Positions 27,742 to 36,872 of a stretch of DNA of 64,000 bases are shown here, in pieces (the stretch's first letter is position 1; every line of letters begins with the position of its first letter). The position numbers and the translations under genes were made by a program. Below the pieces are notes generated by a model. The model made no database searches. It was given only the letters and a program-made list of their open reading frames with translations, and had not been told where the DNA came from. The DNA lies in assembly GCA_900541415.1 (NCBI GenBank), contig UQJP01000010.1:56686-120685 (forward strand), in the 5' to 3' direction. The DNA comes from an uncultured Odoribacter sp. (GTDB lineage Bacteria; Bacteroidota; Bacteroidia; Bacteroidales; Marinifilaceae).

Positions 27742-28170
27742 TTATAACGCTTTTAGAAGTTCTAAGCATATATTTTCATTTTTCCGCATCATCGCACTAT
27801 CAGGATCCGTTTTGTCCTTAAAACCGATTAAATGAAGCACAGAATGACAAATCACCCGATGGAATTCATTCTCATAAGAAGTTTCAAATTGCTTTGAATT
27901 CGATTTCACCGTATCGAGGCTTATAAAAACATCACCTGAAAGCTGGTCGCCCCGGCAATAATCAAAGGTAATCACATCCGTGTAATAATCGTGCTTCAGA
28001 TATTGGCGATTAACGGAAAGAATATATTCATCATCACAAAAAATAAAAGAAATATCCCCTATCGTTTTAGAATAATGAGCAGCAATTGCATCAAGCCATT
28101 GGCAAATTTTTGCATCAGAAAAGAAAGAAGGATACTCCACTCCCTCTTTAAAAAATAATATTTCTTTCAT
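27742..28170 (-). CDS. ybeY: Endoribonuclease YbeY (rRNA maturation)
   Basis: The 142-residue protein is a metal-dependent endoribonuclease for 16S rRNA 3' maturation and ribosome quality control. It contains the UPF0054 core: DVITFDY, LSGDVFISLDTV and the metal-binding CHSVLHLIGFKDKTD, with two histidines four residues apart. The usual third histidine position carries Asp/Lys here, as I recall for other Bacteroidota members. It lies between an HATPase protein and mnmG with almost no gap to the latter, so translational coupling is likely. Confidence 0.92.
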   Translation of the reverse strand: MKEILFFKEGVEYPSFFSDAKICQWLDAIAAHYSKTIGDISFIFCDDEYILSVNRQYLKHDYYTDVITFDYCRGDQLSGDVFISLDTVKSNSKQFETSYENEFHRVICHSVLHLIGFKDKTDPDSAMMRKNENICLELLKAL

Positions 28171-28198
28171 TATCAGCTATATGTACAGATAATTTAAA

Positions 28199-28597
28199 TC
28201 AGACTTTAAAAGTCATAGACACTTTAGCACCACCCTTTTCAAACTCAAGCTCATCAGATAAAGTCTTCATCAGATAAAGTCCGCGCCCGGCTATTTTCTT
28301 AATATTATCCGGCAAAGTGGGATCGGGTATATTTTCATAATCAAAGCCTTCACCTTCATCTTCCACAGATATTATGAATTTATCATCGCTCCGCTCCGCT
28401 ACAATCTTAACTTTTTTATCAGCTTGTTGCTTATTACCGGAAAGAATAGCATTATTCACCGCCTCGATTAAAGACAAACTGATTTTACCATACAAATCGT
28501 CGGGTAATTCAAAATGACCAGTAAGATTCTCAATAAAATTTTCAACTTTTATGATATTACTGATCTCCGAGGATATAACAAGTTCCAATTTATTCAT
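28199..28597 (-). CDS. RsbW-like ATP-binding protein (HATPase)
   Basis: The 132-residue protein is a stand-alone GHKL ATPase of the anti-sigma factor kinase type. The N box is in SLSLIEAVNNAILSGN, and the G boxes are VEDEGEGFDYENIPDP and GRGLYLMKTLSDELEF. RsbW/SpoIIAB relatives phosphorylate an anti-anti-sigma protein and bind a sigma factor; no such partner is adjacent here, so the target is unknown. ATG at 28597 is chosen (the longer frame starts with TTG). The start overlaps the end of the DUF4175 gene by 8 bases, which points to coupled translation. Confidence 0.85.
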   Translation of the reverse strand: MNKLELVISSEISNIIKVENFIENLTGHFELPDDLYGKISLSLIEAVNNAILSGNKQQADKKVKIVAERSDDKFIISVEDEGEGFDYENIPDPTLPDNIKKIAGRGLYLMKTLSDELEFEKGGAKVSMTFKV

Positions 28598-31500
28598 TAC
28601 CAAGCCTAATATAATAATTGTTGTACATATTTTTAAAATAACTATTTAACTTTATATCTGTCTTATATAAGTCTGTTTTAATTATTCCACTTTTCTTCTT
28701 AAAATCAAACATCAGTTCCGGCTTTTTAAAACGTTCGTCAGCCGCCGATGTCGATTTACGTTTTTCTTCATACTCTTCCCGCTCTTTAGAAGCTTTCTCA
28801 GACATAATCAATTTATTATAAATTTGATTATTCCGGTTAATCAAATGTCCGGATATAGAATAATTCGCTAAATCCCGGATGTTTTCTTCCAACAAACGAT
28901 TTATTTCGTTCAATAGTTGCTTTTCCTCATTTGAAAGTGAACCGGATTCCGAGATAAAATCATTAAGGCTTTTGCGAAATAATTCATTTTCCCGAATCAT
29001 TTTACTGATTCCTTGCTGTAAAGGTTTTCCTTTTTCCCCCTCTTTCATTTGGGAAATCAAATCTTCCAACTGCTTCCTGATGCCGTTTTGCATTCTTTTC
29101 ATTTGCCCGTATCCGTCGCCTTTGTCACCTTTGGGCTTCCCGGAAGGATCGCCATCAGGCTTAGATCCCTTACCACCTTCACTTCCCTGAGAATTTTGCC
29201 TGCTTTTTTGTAAAGCATCGGTCAAAGAAAGCGCCATATCGTTCAAATAAGTCACAATATATTGTTGTTCCCTGCTCAGATCGCCACGCTTATTGTCTTG
29301 TATATATCCCGACAGCAAACCGAATTTTACTTCAATATCATAAAATTTATCGCTCAATATGGAAGCGAGCACCAAATTCGACCGCGCAAGCTGGGATAAA
29401 CTATCCTTAACTATCTTATATTCCTGCTTTTTTAAATCTTGCAAACGACCTAATTCATTGTATCTCAAAGTCTGAGACTGCACGTTCGGAAATTCTTTCA
29501 GCAACTCTTCCTGTGATAGCGAAATTATTAAAATATTTTGGATTATCAATTCAATATCTTTTTCAGGAATAGATATATTGTTAAAGTTATTTTGCTTTTG
29601 TTCTTCCATTTCTTTCCTTAACTCATCGATTTTATCCTCAATATCCTTCGATAAATCCTTATCTTTTTTCTTTTCAGAAATATTTTCACCCTGTTTTTCA
29701 ATTTGTTGAGAAAGATCATCAAACTTTTGCCGCTGATTTTTCAAATCGTATGGCGAAGAAAGTTCCTGATTATCTTTTAATAAATTTTCGTAGTTGTTCC
29801 GAATATTATTTATATCATTTTCAATTTTTTTGTTAAATGAAAACAAAGAATCTCTTTCCATAGCCTTATCTTCCGACATTTTATCCAATTGCTGCTGGTC
29901 GGACTTCAATTTATCGAGTTGCTTAGAAATAACATCATGCTTTTCCTCCACCTGAAAACGCTTCAAAAGTTCTATATTCCGATCTAATTCTTCGCTTAAT
30001 TGATCGAAAGACAACTTCATCTTCTCGTCCAGATCTTTAAACTTATCTTTGGAAAATTCCTGCGATAACTTAGCAAATTCATCCATAAGCTTTTTCATAT
30101 CTTCATCCATGATATTGTTCAATAATTCCTGAATCCTATTCTGCTTATCGATCAATAAACTATCTTGCTTCGTAAAACTCTGATTCAAAGAAGACTTTTT
30201 CAAATTATCCTCTTTCACTGAATTTAGTAATTTATCTAATTTTTCTTTCTTTTCGACAATACCTTTCGATAACTGCTGCTTTTCCCAATTATCAACCGTA
30301 TTATCGAGCATCTTCCGTTGCAATTCTTTTACATCCGATACTATTTCCTTTGCCAATTTTTCAGCTTCATTAAGGGAAGAATTCATCTGACTGTTTGTCT
30401 GGATATTATAATCGAAAATAGTGTTCAAATCAGGCACTGAATAATTCTTATGATCGGAACGGGTACTTTTCGGACCGGAAATAACATCGTTGTCGAAAAC
30501 TTCAAAAAAATAACCGATTTGTGCTTTGTCCATACCGGCAAATTCAGAAAAATCGAAACTGAAATAAAATTCCTGGGCATTTATATTCTTAACGATCTGA
30601 ATAGGCATAACCGTATTTGTACGCCCATTTACAGAATAATTGAAACGCAGATCGGAAAAACCGTAATCATCGCTTATAACCCCATAAAAATAATGAATAG
30701 AACTTCTCAATGAATCTTGTAGCTCGGTAATTTCTATACCGGGATACAAGTCCGGAATACAGGTAACGGTAAAATTAAAAAGATTTTTCCTTGAAAAATA
30801 CGGATTGGAACCATATAATGAAAATTCACCAGAACTATGGACTTTCTTAGTAAAAACAGTAGAAGATTTATCTTTCAAAGGAATCACTGAAAAACGACCG
30901 TTCTCCTCTAAAAATAATGAATCCAATTCGGAAAAATCCAATTCAAATTTCAAGGACGATCCATATAAAGCCCTGAAATCGACTATATTTTTAAGAACCT
31001 CAGCTTTTATCCCGGTGTAAGCAGGCGGAATATAAGTCACCTTATAATCGGTGATTTCCGGCGTAGGAAGTACCCGAATCTTGAAAAGACGGCTTTCTAT
31101 TCCCGAAGTCCTGAAATAAAATTTAATATCATTGTTCACTACATCAAAATCGTAAACAAACAACGAATCGGCCCTGTCCATTAAAAATTCACCACCACCA
31201 TAACAGATAAACACATTTTCCACATCCAGGTAATCACTTTTCACTTTCAGCCGCAATTGAACAGATTTCCCGTATTCCACATCCAAAGACTCATTCTCTA
31301 AATGAAAATCAATATTGAATTTAGGATTCTCAACATTCTCATAAGCCATTAAATCTTTATAAAACCGGGTAAAACTTCTATGGTTAGAAAAGAGTATCAA
31401 AAAAGCAATTGCAAAAACAACAAGCCGTTGTATAAGTAACTTACCGGGAAAAGATAAACACGCTTTATTTTCTTTCAGTAAACCATATTTCTGAATAAAA

Positions 31501-31904
31501 GCGGCTTTTTTTAATTCTTCATTTCCTGTTACTTTTTCAGGATGAAAAGCCAGTTGATACAATGATTTAAATAAATCATTATCACCGGGTAAAATTTTCA
31601 ACACCCGTTTATACAACAGGTCTTTTTTTAAATGAAAGGACAAGAAATAATAAAGAAGCGGATAAACAATAAAAATAATACCCAGCAAACCCAAAACAGC
31701 TATGAAAATAAAACAAAGAGCTGTTTTAACTGCCACCGTAATTACAAAAACATAAACAATAAAATAAAAAAACAGCAGATAAGCGATAATAAACAGTAAA
31801 ATAAAAATCCCACCCTTCAATAAGTCGGAAAGCAATAATTTTCCCCTGAAAACATTGAGCAAATGTTTTAATTCACATTTCAGGGTATGATATAATCCTT
31901 CCAT
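28590..31904 (-). CDS. DUF4175-like large membrane protein with coiled coils
   Basis: The 1104-residue protein has two N-terminal hydrophobic segments (about residues 30-90) and a third near 160-178 (RLVVFAIAFLILFS). An extracytoplasmic beta-rich part follows (about 190-500), then a very long helical, Lys/Glu/Gln-rich region from about 520 with repeated heptads, and a Gly/Ser/Lys-rich linker near 910-935 (SQGSEGGKGSKPDGDP). This is the layout of Bacteroidota DUF4175 proteins, whose function is unknown. It sits in the same train as an EnvC-like protein and mnmG, and its end overlaps the HATPase start. A role in envelope or cell-division structure is inference from neighbours only. Confidence 0.75.
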   Translation of the reverse strand: MEGLYHTLKCELKHLLNVFRGKLLLSDLLKGGIFILLFIIAYLLFFYFIVYVFVITVAVKTALCFIFIAVLGLLGIIFIVYPLLYYFLSFHLKKDLLYKRVLKILPGDNDLFKSLYQLAFHPEKVTGNEELKKAAFIQKYGLLKENKACLSFPGKLLIQRLVVFAIAFLILFSNHRSFTRFYKDLMAYENVENPKFNIDFHLENESLDVEYGKSVQLRLKVKSDYLDVENVFICYGGGEFLMDRADSLFVYDFDVVNNDIKFYFRTSGIESRLFKIRVLPTPEITDYKVTYIPPAYTGIKAEVLKNIVDFRALYGSSLKFELDFSELDSLFLEENGRFSVIPLKDKSSTVFTKKVHSSGEFSLYGSNPYFSRKNLFNFTVTCIPDLYPGIEITELQDSLRSSIHYFYGVISDDYGFSDLRFNYSVNGRTNTVMPIQIVKNINAQEFYFSFDFSEFAGMDKAQIGYFFEVFDNDVISGPKSTRSDHKNYSVPDLNTIFDYNIQTNSQMNSSLNEAEKLAKEIVSDVKELQRKMLDNTVDNWEKQQLSKGIVEKKEKLDKLLNSVKEDNLKKSSLNQSFTKQDSLLIDKQNRIQELLNNIMDEDMKKLMDEFAKLSQEFSKDKFKDLDEKMKLSFDQLSEELDRNIELLKRFQVEEKHDVISKQLDKLKSDQQQLDKMSEDKAMERDSLFSFNKKIENDINNIRNNYENLLKDNQELSSPYDLKNQRQKFDDLSQQIEKQGENISEKKKDKDLSKDIEDKIDELRKEMEEQKQNNFNNISIPEKDIELIIQNILIISLSQEELLKEFPNVQSQTLRYNELGRLQDLKKQEYKIVKDSLSQLARSNLVLASILSDKFYDIEVKFGLLSGYIQDNKRGDLSREQQYIVTYLNDMALSLTDALQKSRQNSQGSEGGKGSKPDGDPSGKPKGDKGDGYGQMKRMQNGIRKQLEDLISQMKEGEKGKPLQQGISKMIRENELFRKSLNDFISESGSLSNEEKQLLNEINRLLEENIRDLANYSISGHLINRNNQIYNKLIMSEKASKEREEYEEKRKSTSAADERFKKPELMFDFKKKSGIIKTDLYKTDIKLNSYFKNMYNNYYIRLGNE

Positions 31905-31907
31905 AAT

Positions 31908-33101
31908 CTATTTAGCCAACCACAATTCAGGGTTCAGCTTTTCCATATTTTTCCATATCTCGAAACTGATTACGCTACCCTTTTCATTGTCGAAACTTAC
32001 TTTTCCAATAACGTCCTTCGTTTGTACTTTTTGACCTTTCTTTACCTTTACATCCACTAAATTCAGATACATGGTCAGATAATTACCATGACGTATAATC
32101 ACCATATAATTATAATTACCGGGCGGTAACCATACCTCTGTTACCTCTCCCTGGAACACAGCCCGGACATCCGAATTTTTAGAAGTAGTAATGTCGATTC
32201 CGGTATTATATATTTCAACACGCCTATGAACCATATCTTTATTCACTCCAAACCTCTTCGAGATAAAACCTTCTGCCACAGGCCAGGGCAGCCTGCCCCT
32301 ATTCTTTTGAAAATCGTCTGACACTAATTTTTCCTCAGGGGTCATCTTATAGGTAGTAGAAGATCCACCACCCGATTTCTTAATTTGGCTGGCTATCAAT
32401 TTATTCAATTCATTCGCCAACTTCTGTTGCCTCCGATTTTCAGCTTCCAATTTTTTCCGAAGCTCTTTCTCACGTTTTTGTAGATCGTTAATGTATTGAT
32501 TTTGCTTTGTTTGCTGTGACTCTAAATCCTTATTTTTTAGATTGATTTCATTCAAAGTCGCATTTCTTTCAGCAACCAATTTCTTTAACTCTTCATTTTT
32601 CAGGTCTAAAGAATCGTTCACCTGCCCGATTAATTTCAATTGCCGTTTAGAATATTCCTGGATTTGCTGAAAATATTTATAACGATTATAGGCCTGATTA
32701 AAATCAGAAGAAGAACAGATAAACATTAATTTATTTGTTTTATCCCGTTTTTTCCAGGTGTTATATACCAATTTAGCATAAAGGTCGAGCATCGACTTTT
32801 TTTCAGCCTGAAGCTCACCTATACGGGATTCATTCTGAGAAATACGATCCTGAAAATATTTCACTTCACTATTCAATAAAGAGAGTACCCGTTTACTCTG
32901 AACGATTTTTTGTTGTAAAATATTCAGTTTTTCCACAGATACGGATTTACTGCTTGCAGTTTCCCCCAGCAATTTATTTAAATAATTAATCTCTTTCTCG
33001 CTTTTCTCCTTTTCTTTACGAATACTCGCAATAGATTGAGCAAAAGCATTTTGAGAAATCAATACAAATAAAAGAAATAATATTTTAATTACCCGTACCA
33101 T
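31908..33101 (-). CDS. EnvC-like murein hydrolase activator (degenerate LytM)
   Basis: The 397-residue protein has a signal peptide (IKILFLLFVLISQNAFAQS), a coiled-coil region to about residue 260 and a C-terminal M23/LytM domain. The domain has lost its zinc ligands: NTGIDI stands where active enzymes have HxGxD, TMYLNL replaces the usual YxHL, and ISFEIWKN replaces xHFE. That is the condition of EnvC, which activates cell-wall amidases at the division site instead of cutting the wall itself. Its ATG overlaps the stop codon of the DUF4292 gene (TGATG), so translation is coupled. It is followed after 3 bases by the DUF4175 gene. Confidence 0.85.
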   Translation of the reverse strand: MVRVIKILFLLFVLISQNAFAQSIASIRKEKEKSEKEINYLNKLLGETASSKSVSVEKLNILQQKIVQSKRVLSLLNSEVKYFQDRISQNESRIGELQAEKKSMLDLYAKLVYNTWKKRDKTNKLMFICSSSDFNQAYNRYKYFQQIQEYSKRQLKLIGQVNDSLDLKNEELKKLVAERNATLNEINLKNKDLESQQTKQNQYINDLQKREKELRKKLEAENRRQQKLANELNKLIASQIKKSGGGSSTTYKMTPEEKLVSDDFQKNRGRLPWPVAEGFISKRFGVNKDMVHRRVEIYNTGIDITTSKNSDVRAVFQGEVTEVWLPPGNYNYMVIIRHGNYLTMYLNLVDVKVKKGQKVQTKDVIGKVSFDNEKGSVISFEIWKNMEKLNPELWLAK

Positions 33102-33967
33102 CAAAACTGATCTATCCTTTTGTATTTAGGGGATATTCTAAAATTAGGTTCTACAACCACATTAAATTCCAATTTATTAAAACGGATTTCCAAACCCGTT
33201 TTATCTTTACCTGAAAACAAGATAAAAGCAATTTTTTCCGGAAAAAACACTCCTTCAAAATCACGGAAATCATCATAATTTACATTAACTCCAGCCTCTT
33301 CCTCCACATCTTCCAGTAACACTGACAAAGGCCGGAACGATAAAGGATCGACCTGTATTTTCTGTAAAATCAAAACAAAATCCTTATTCTTCCGTTTCTT
33401 CCGGTATAATTTCTTTATTTTCCTGCCCAACGCTTTTTCTTCAAGCGTAGACAAAACATAGCTATTCTCTGTTTTATCCAGTTTATACTTTTTCTCTTTC
33501 GATTCTGCGCCATTACAGCTCTCGAAATCAAAAAAAGCATTCGTTAAAATCTTCTGAAAACAATCGTAGCTTAAATTAGCATCAAATTTATCGTAAAAAT
33601 ACTTATAATCGGACAAAAAATATTTTTTGTGATAAGAATCTACAAATTTAACACTATCACGAGTCAATAATACCCTGCCTACTTCTATTCCCAAAGGGGC
33701 GGAAATAGAAACCTGAATGAAACTATCACGCTGTATTTTTAAAGTTCCCCTCAAATTACTCACTTTCCCATCCTGCGTGAAAGAAACATCCATGCGTTTT
33801 GAATACAGAGAATTGAAATTCGGCTCACTGGCATACACATTTTTCAATAATCTATTCTCTGTTATATTGGGAATTTCTTTATATACCACTGTCTTCTTTA
33901 CCGATCTGCACGAAAAAAAACAACAGCTTACAATTAATAAAATCCCTAAAAAATATCCGGTCTTCAT
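33101..33967 (-). CDS. DUF4292 lipoprotein
   Basis: The 288-residue protein begins with a lipoprotein signal peptide (GYFLGILLIVSCCFFSC, lipidation at about Cys19-20) and continues with a beta-rich domain (MDVSFTQDGKVSNLRGTLKI, SIQVSISAPLGIEVGR-like strand pattern). This fits DUF4292, a Bacteroidota family with a LolA/LolB-like fold. By fold it might bind lipid or lipoprotein in the periplasm, but no function is proven. It lies between the TPR protein gene (31 bases upstream) and the EnvC-like gene, whose start it overlaps. Confidence 0.82.
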   Translation of the reverse strand: MKTGYFLGILLIVSCCFFSCRSVKKTVVYKEIPNITENRLLKNVYASEPNFNSLYSKRMDVSFTQDGKVSNLRGTLKIQRDSFIQVSISAPLGIEVGRVLLTRDSVKFVDSYHKKYFLSDYKYFYDKFDANLSYDCFQKILTNAFFDFESCNGAESKEKKYKLDKTENSYVLSTLEEKALGRKIKKLYRKKRKNKDFVLILQKIQVDPLSFRPLSVLLEDVEEEAGVNVNYDDFRDFEGVFFPEKIAFILFSGKDKTGLEIRFNKLEFNVVVEPNFRISPKYKRIDQF

Positions 33968-33998
33968 CCTTAAAATCAGTTACACTCCTTTAATCGGT

Positions 33999-35726
33999 TT
34001 ACTTTTCCGGCATAGCTTTATTTTCCACCTTATCTTTCAATTCCTCGGTCACTTCCCCACCTAATTCCAACGCCTTTTTCCACATTTTCAAAGCTTCCTC
34101 TTTATTTCCGCTCCGGTAAAGCACATCACCGTAATGTTCATACAATACACCAGAAGGTTCTTTCGTTTTCTCTATGGCAAGTTTCATATAATAACGGGCC
34201 TGTGAATATTCCCCGCGCATATAGAGCACCCAGGCATAAGTGTCGAGATAAGTCCCGTTTTCAGGTTCCAATGCAATAGCCTTCGAGCTCATCCTTTCGG
34301 CAAGTTCAAGCTTTTCATTTCTCAAAGAAAGATAATAAGCATAATTATTCAACACTAAAGCATCGTCCGGATTAACCAACAACACTTGGTCGAACATATC
34401 AAAAGCCTGCTGAACACTATCCAGATTATAATAACAATCTGCCAAATAAGAATAAAATTGTGCTTTCAATTCCAATTTATCACCTGCCAACTCCACACCT
34501 TTCTTAAAAAATGGCATAGCAGCCTGAAAATCTTTTTGCATCATCAATGATATTCCGCTCAAAGCATACGGTAAAGGCTGATCCGGAAAATATTTTATAG
34601 CTTCCGTACCTGTTTGATACATACCGATAGTATCCATAGTTTCATTACATATCAACAGCAATTCTTCCCAAATCAAATAATTGTTTTTATCCTTCGACAG
34701 AATAAATTCCAATTCTTTCTTCGCTTCCTGCAACTTATTATCCTTTTTCAAAAAATCGGAATATAACGCCCTCACAGAAAGATCGTCACTATACTTACTC
34801 ATCAATAAATCCACATAAGTATCGAGCTCGGTATCGGAAACCAAAGTGGTATCAGGATTTAAAATCAACCTCAAAATATATTGAATCTTATAACCGTTAT
34901 CGATATTATCGCTTAGAAGGGCGCTTTTCATGTGTTTTTCAACTTCATTCGGCTGTTTCTTATCCCGATAATAATCAGCTAAATAAAAATGCACAAAACC
35001 ATTATCAGGATCGGCTTTCAATAAACGGTCGAGTATTTGCAGTCCCTTTTTATCCTGATTATAATTAAAATATAATTCTGCCAAAAGGCTTAAGTATTCA
35101 TCTTTTTCAGGATATTTTTTAATCAATTTCACAAGTTCGTTGGAAGCCTTCTTAACATCATTCAATTTTGTATACAGCTTTATTTTTTCAATAGAAGCCG
35201 CTTCCGTAATTCCATTTTGAGCTTCATAACGATCGTATACCTCTATCGCTTTCTGCCATTTTTCCACAGAAGCATACAACCCGGCTTCCATAAGGTAAAA
35301 TTCTTCTTTATCGGGATACTTGGCAATAATATCCGCATAGACATTACAGGCCTCCTCTATCATCGACTTGTTTTGCAACACAGTTGCCAAAAGAACTTTA
35401 TACCACATATTCCCTGGATTTCCGGCAACAGCTTCCCGGGCCAATTGCAAAGCTCCGTTATAGTCTTGATTCGCCATTAAAATACTGGCTATTTCATATT
35501 TTACAACAGCACTTTCCGGATTGATTTTCAAACAATTGTCATACCATCCAATAGCAGCCTGAAAATCTCCTGTAATTTTACACCTTACTCCTTCCATGAA
35601 AGAGTAGTCGAATTCCAATTGGCTTTTTTCATCCAATTCCTGAACATTCTGCGCTTTCTTTTTTCCGTCAGCAAATACGCTTACCACCGAAAAAAACAGC
35701 AATACCGATAAGACTACTTTTCTCAT
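33999..35726 (-). CDS. Tetratricopeptide repeat protein, exported
   Basis: The 575-residue protein has a signal peptide (KVVLSVLLFFSVVSVFADG) and about twelve degenerate tetratricopeptide repeats through to the C-terminus (for example AAIGWYDNCLKINPESAVVK, QAFDMFDQVLLVNPDDALV and EALKMWKKALELGG). TPR solenoids mediate protein contacts, and exported ones in Bacteroidota often assist envelope assembly. It precedes the DUF4292 and EnvC-like genes in what looks like a conserved train. That context hints at a scaffold role for envelope components; the partner is unknown. Confidence 0.85.
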   Translation of the reverse strand: MRKVVLSVLLFFSVVSVFADGKKKAQNVQELDEKSQLEFDYSFMEGVRCKITGDFQAAIGWYDNCLKINPESAVVKYEIASILMANQDYNGALQLAREAVAGNPGNMWYKVLLATVLQNKSMIEEACNVYADIIAKYPDKEEFYLMEAGLYASVEKWQKAIEVYDRYEAQNGITEAASIEKIKLYTKLNDVKKASNELVKLIKKYPEKDEYLSLLAELYFNYNQDKKGLQILDRLLKADPDNGFVHFYLADYYRDKKQPNEVEKHMKSALLSDNIDNGYKIQYILRLILNPDTTLVSDTELDTYVDLLMSKYSDDLSVRALYSDFLKKDNKLQEAKKELEFILSKDKNNYLIWEELLLICNETMDTIGMYQTGTEAIKYFPDQPLPYALSGISLMMQKDFQAAMPFFKKGVELAGDKLELKAQFYSYLADCYYNLDSVQQAFDMFDQVLLVNPDDALVLNNYAYYLSLRNEKLELAERMSSKAIALEPENGTYLDTYAWVLYMRGEYSQARYYMKLAIEKTKEPSGVLYEHYGDVLYRSGNKEEALKMWKKALELGGEVTEELKDKVENKAMPEK

Positions 35727-35779
35727 ACCCTATCCTTCCTATCAGATTATTTTTGACTTGTTCTCACAAGTTTAATTTA

Positions 35780-36214
35780 TTATTGTTTACCTGTGTGTCC
35801 GAATCCTCCGGCTCCTCTTTCTGTCTCGTCCAAAGTGTCGACTTCTATCCATTCAGCCTGTTCCACTTTATTGATCACCATCTGACAAATACGGTCCCCA
35901 TCTTTTATCATTACCGGTTCGTTCGATAAGTTAACAAGGATAACTCCTATTTCTCCCCGATAATCTGCATCAATAGTTCCCGGACTATTTAAAAGCCCCA
36001 ATCCTTCGTTCAAAGCCAAACCACTGCGCGGACGCATTTGTGCTTCATAACCTTCGGGTAATTCAATGTATAATCCCGTAGGAATAAGCTTTCTTTCCAA
36101 AGATCTCAAGGTAATGACTTCATTAATATTTGCCCGAATATCCATACCGGCCGATAGTTTTGTTTTATATTCCGGCAGCTGGTGCTTTGATTTATTTACG
36201 ATCTTTATTTTCAT
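35780..36214 (-). CDS. dut: dUTP diphosphatase
   Basis: The 144-residue trimeric dUTPase hydrolyses dUTP to dUMP and keeps uracil out of DNA. All five motifs are visible: AGMDIRAN, MRPRSGLALNEG, PGTIDADYRGEIGVILVN, DRICQMVI and the C-terminal GAGGFGHTG arm. Length is normal. It is the first gene of the leftward train ending with mnmG, with a promoter element about 80 bases upstream at the edge of the AT-rich gap. Confidence 0.96.
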   Translation of the reverse strand: MKIKIVNKSKHQLPEYKTKLSAGMDIRANINEVITLRSLERKLIPTGLYIELPEGYEAQMRPRSGLALNEGLGLLNSPGTIDADYRGEIGVILVNLSNEPVMIKDGDRICQMVINKVEQAEWIEVDTLDETERGAGGFGHTGKQ

Positions 36215-36292
36215 CTTATAAGTTTAATGGTATTTTTCAGGTATAACCTAATCAAAATTAAGGTTATTAATTTCTTACATTCTATGAATGAA

Positions 36293-36300
36293 CAAAGATA
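36293..36300 (-). promoter_or_regulatory. Promoter -7 element of the dut gene train
   Basis: TATCTTTG on the minus strand fits TAnnTTTG and lies about 79 bases upstream of the dut ATG. It probably drives the long train down to mnmG. Confidence 0.5.
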
Positions 36301-36805
36301 CTATTTTGTAGCGAACATCCTATATTCACTATTTTAACAAAAGATAATTTGATAGATAAAATCTGAAACCGGGTTTTGAACAAACATATATCTATTATTA
36401 TATTTTTATTTTTTATAAAAAGAATATAGTGATAATTATAGACTGTCAGTTGTTTTTGTAAATGTTTATAATTTCACTTGATATTCTCGTTATTAAGAAA
36501 AATACAGGGGTTACTAACATTAATTTAAAATATAAAAACTTGCAAATCAGAAATAATATAAGGTTACTAACAGCTGTGAGTAACTCGGTGGAATAGGAAA
36601 AAACAAGTGAATTTCGAGTGTAAAACTGTTGATAAGTTGTAAAAAGATTACCGGATAAAAATGGTTTGTTTTTTTGGGAACTTCGGAAAAAAATATAAAA
36701 AGCTACCTTATCTTAATAACCAAATTTATTTATCTATTTTCATTCTGAAGTTTTCAACATGCCACACACAAGTTACTGACAAGAAAATATGCAAATGTAG
36801 AAAAC
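36301..36805. other. AT-rich gap with clustered DnaA-box-like 9-mers (candidate oriC)
   Basis: No credible gene occupies this gap. It holds TTATCAACA (36627-36635, minus strand), a common DnaA box variant, and TTTTCAACA (36751-36759). It also holds four related 9-mers: TTACTAACA at 36511-36519 and 36564-36572, TTACTCACA at 36575-36583 on the minus strand, and TTACTGACA at 36773-36781. Two of them form an inverted pair spanning 36564-36583. Long AT-only stretches (for example around 36387-36420) could unwind. An origin is inference; the repeats could instead be operator sites. Confidence 0.35.
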
Positions 36806-36807
36806 TA

Positions 36808-36852
36808 AAATACGGATGTGTATCGATTAAATCACGATACACATCCGTATTT
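36808..36852 (-). terminator. Terminator after rfaE2
   Basis: A perfect 18-bp inverted repeat (36808-36825 with 36835-36852, 9-base loop) starts 21 bases after the rfaE2 stop codon and is followed on the minus strand by a T-rich tract. It should end the panC-panD-rfaE2 transcript. Confidence 0.8.
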
Positions 36853-36872
36853 CTTTAGATTTCTGAAACAAC

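Noticed and set aside
31908..33101. Active M23 endopeptidase
   Set aside because: All expected zinc ligands are replaced (NTGID, YLNL, ISFE), so an EnvC-like activator is the better call.
36661..36858. A 65-codon frame in the AT-rich gap
   Set aside because: It runs into the rfaE2 terminator hairpin and looks random; the gap is better explained as non-coding.
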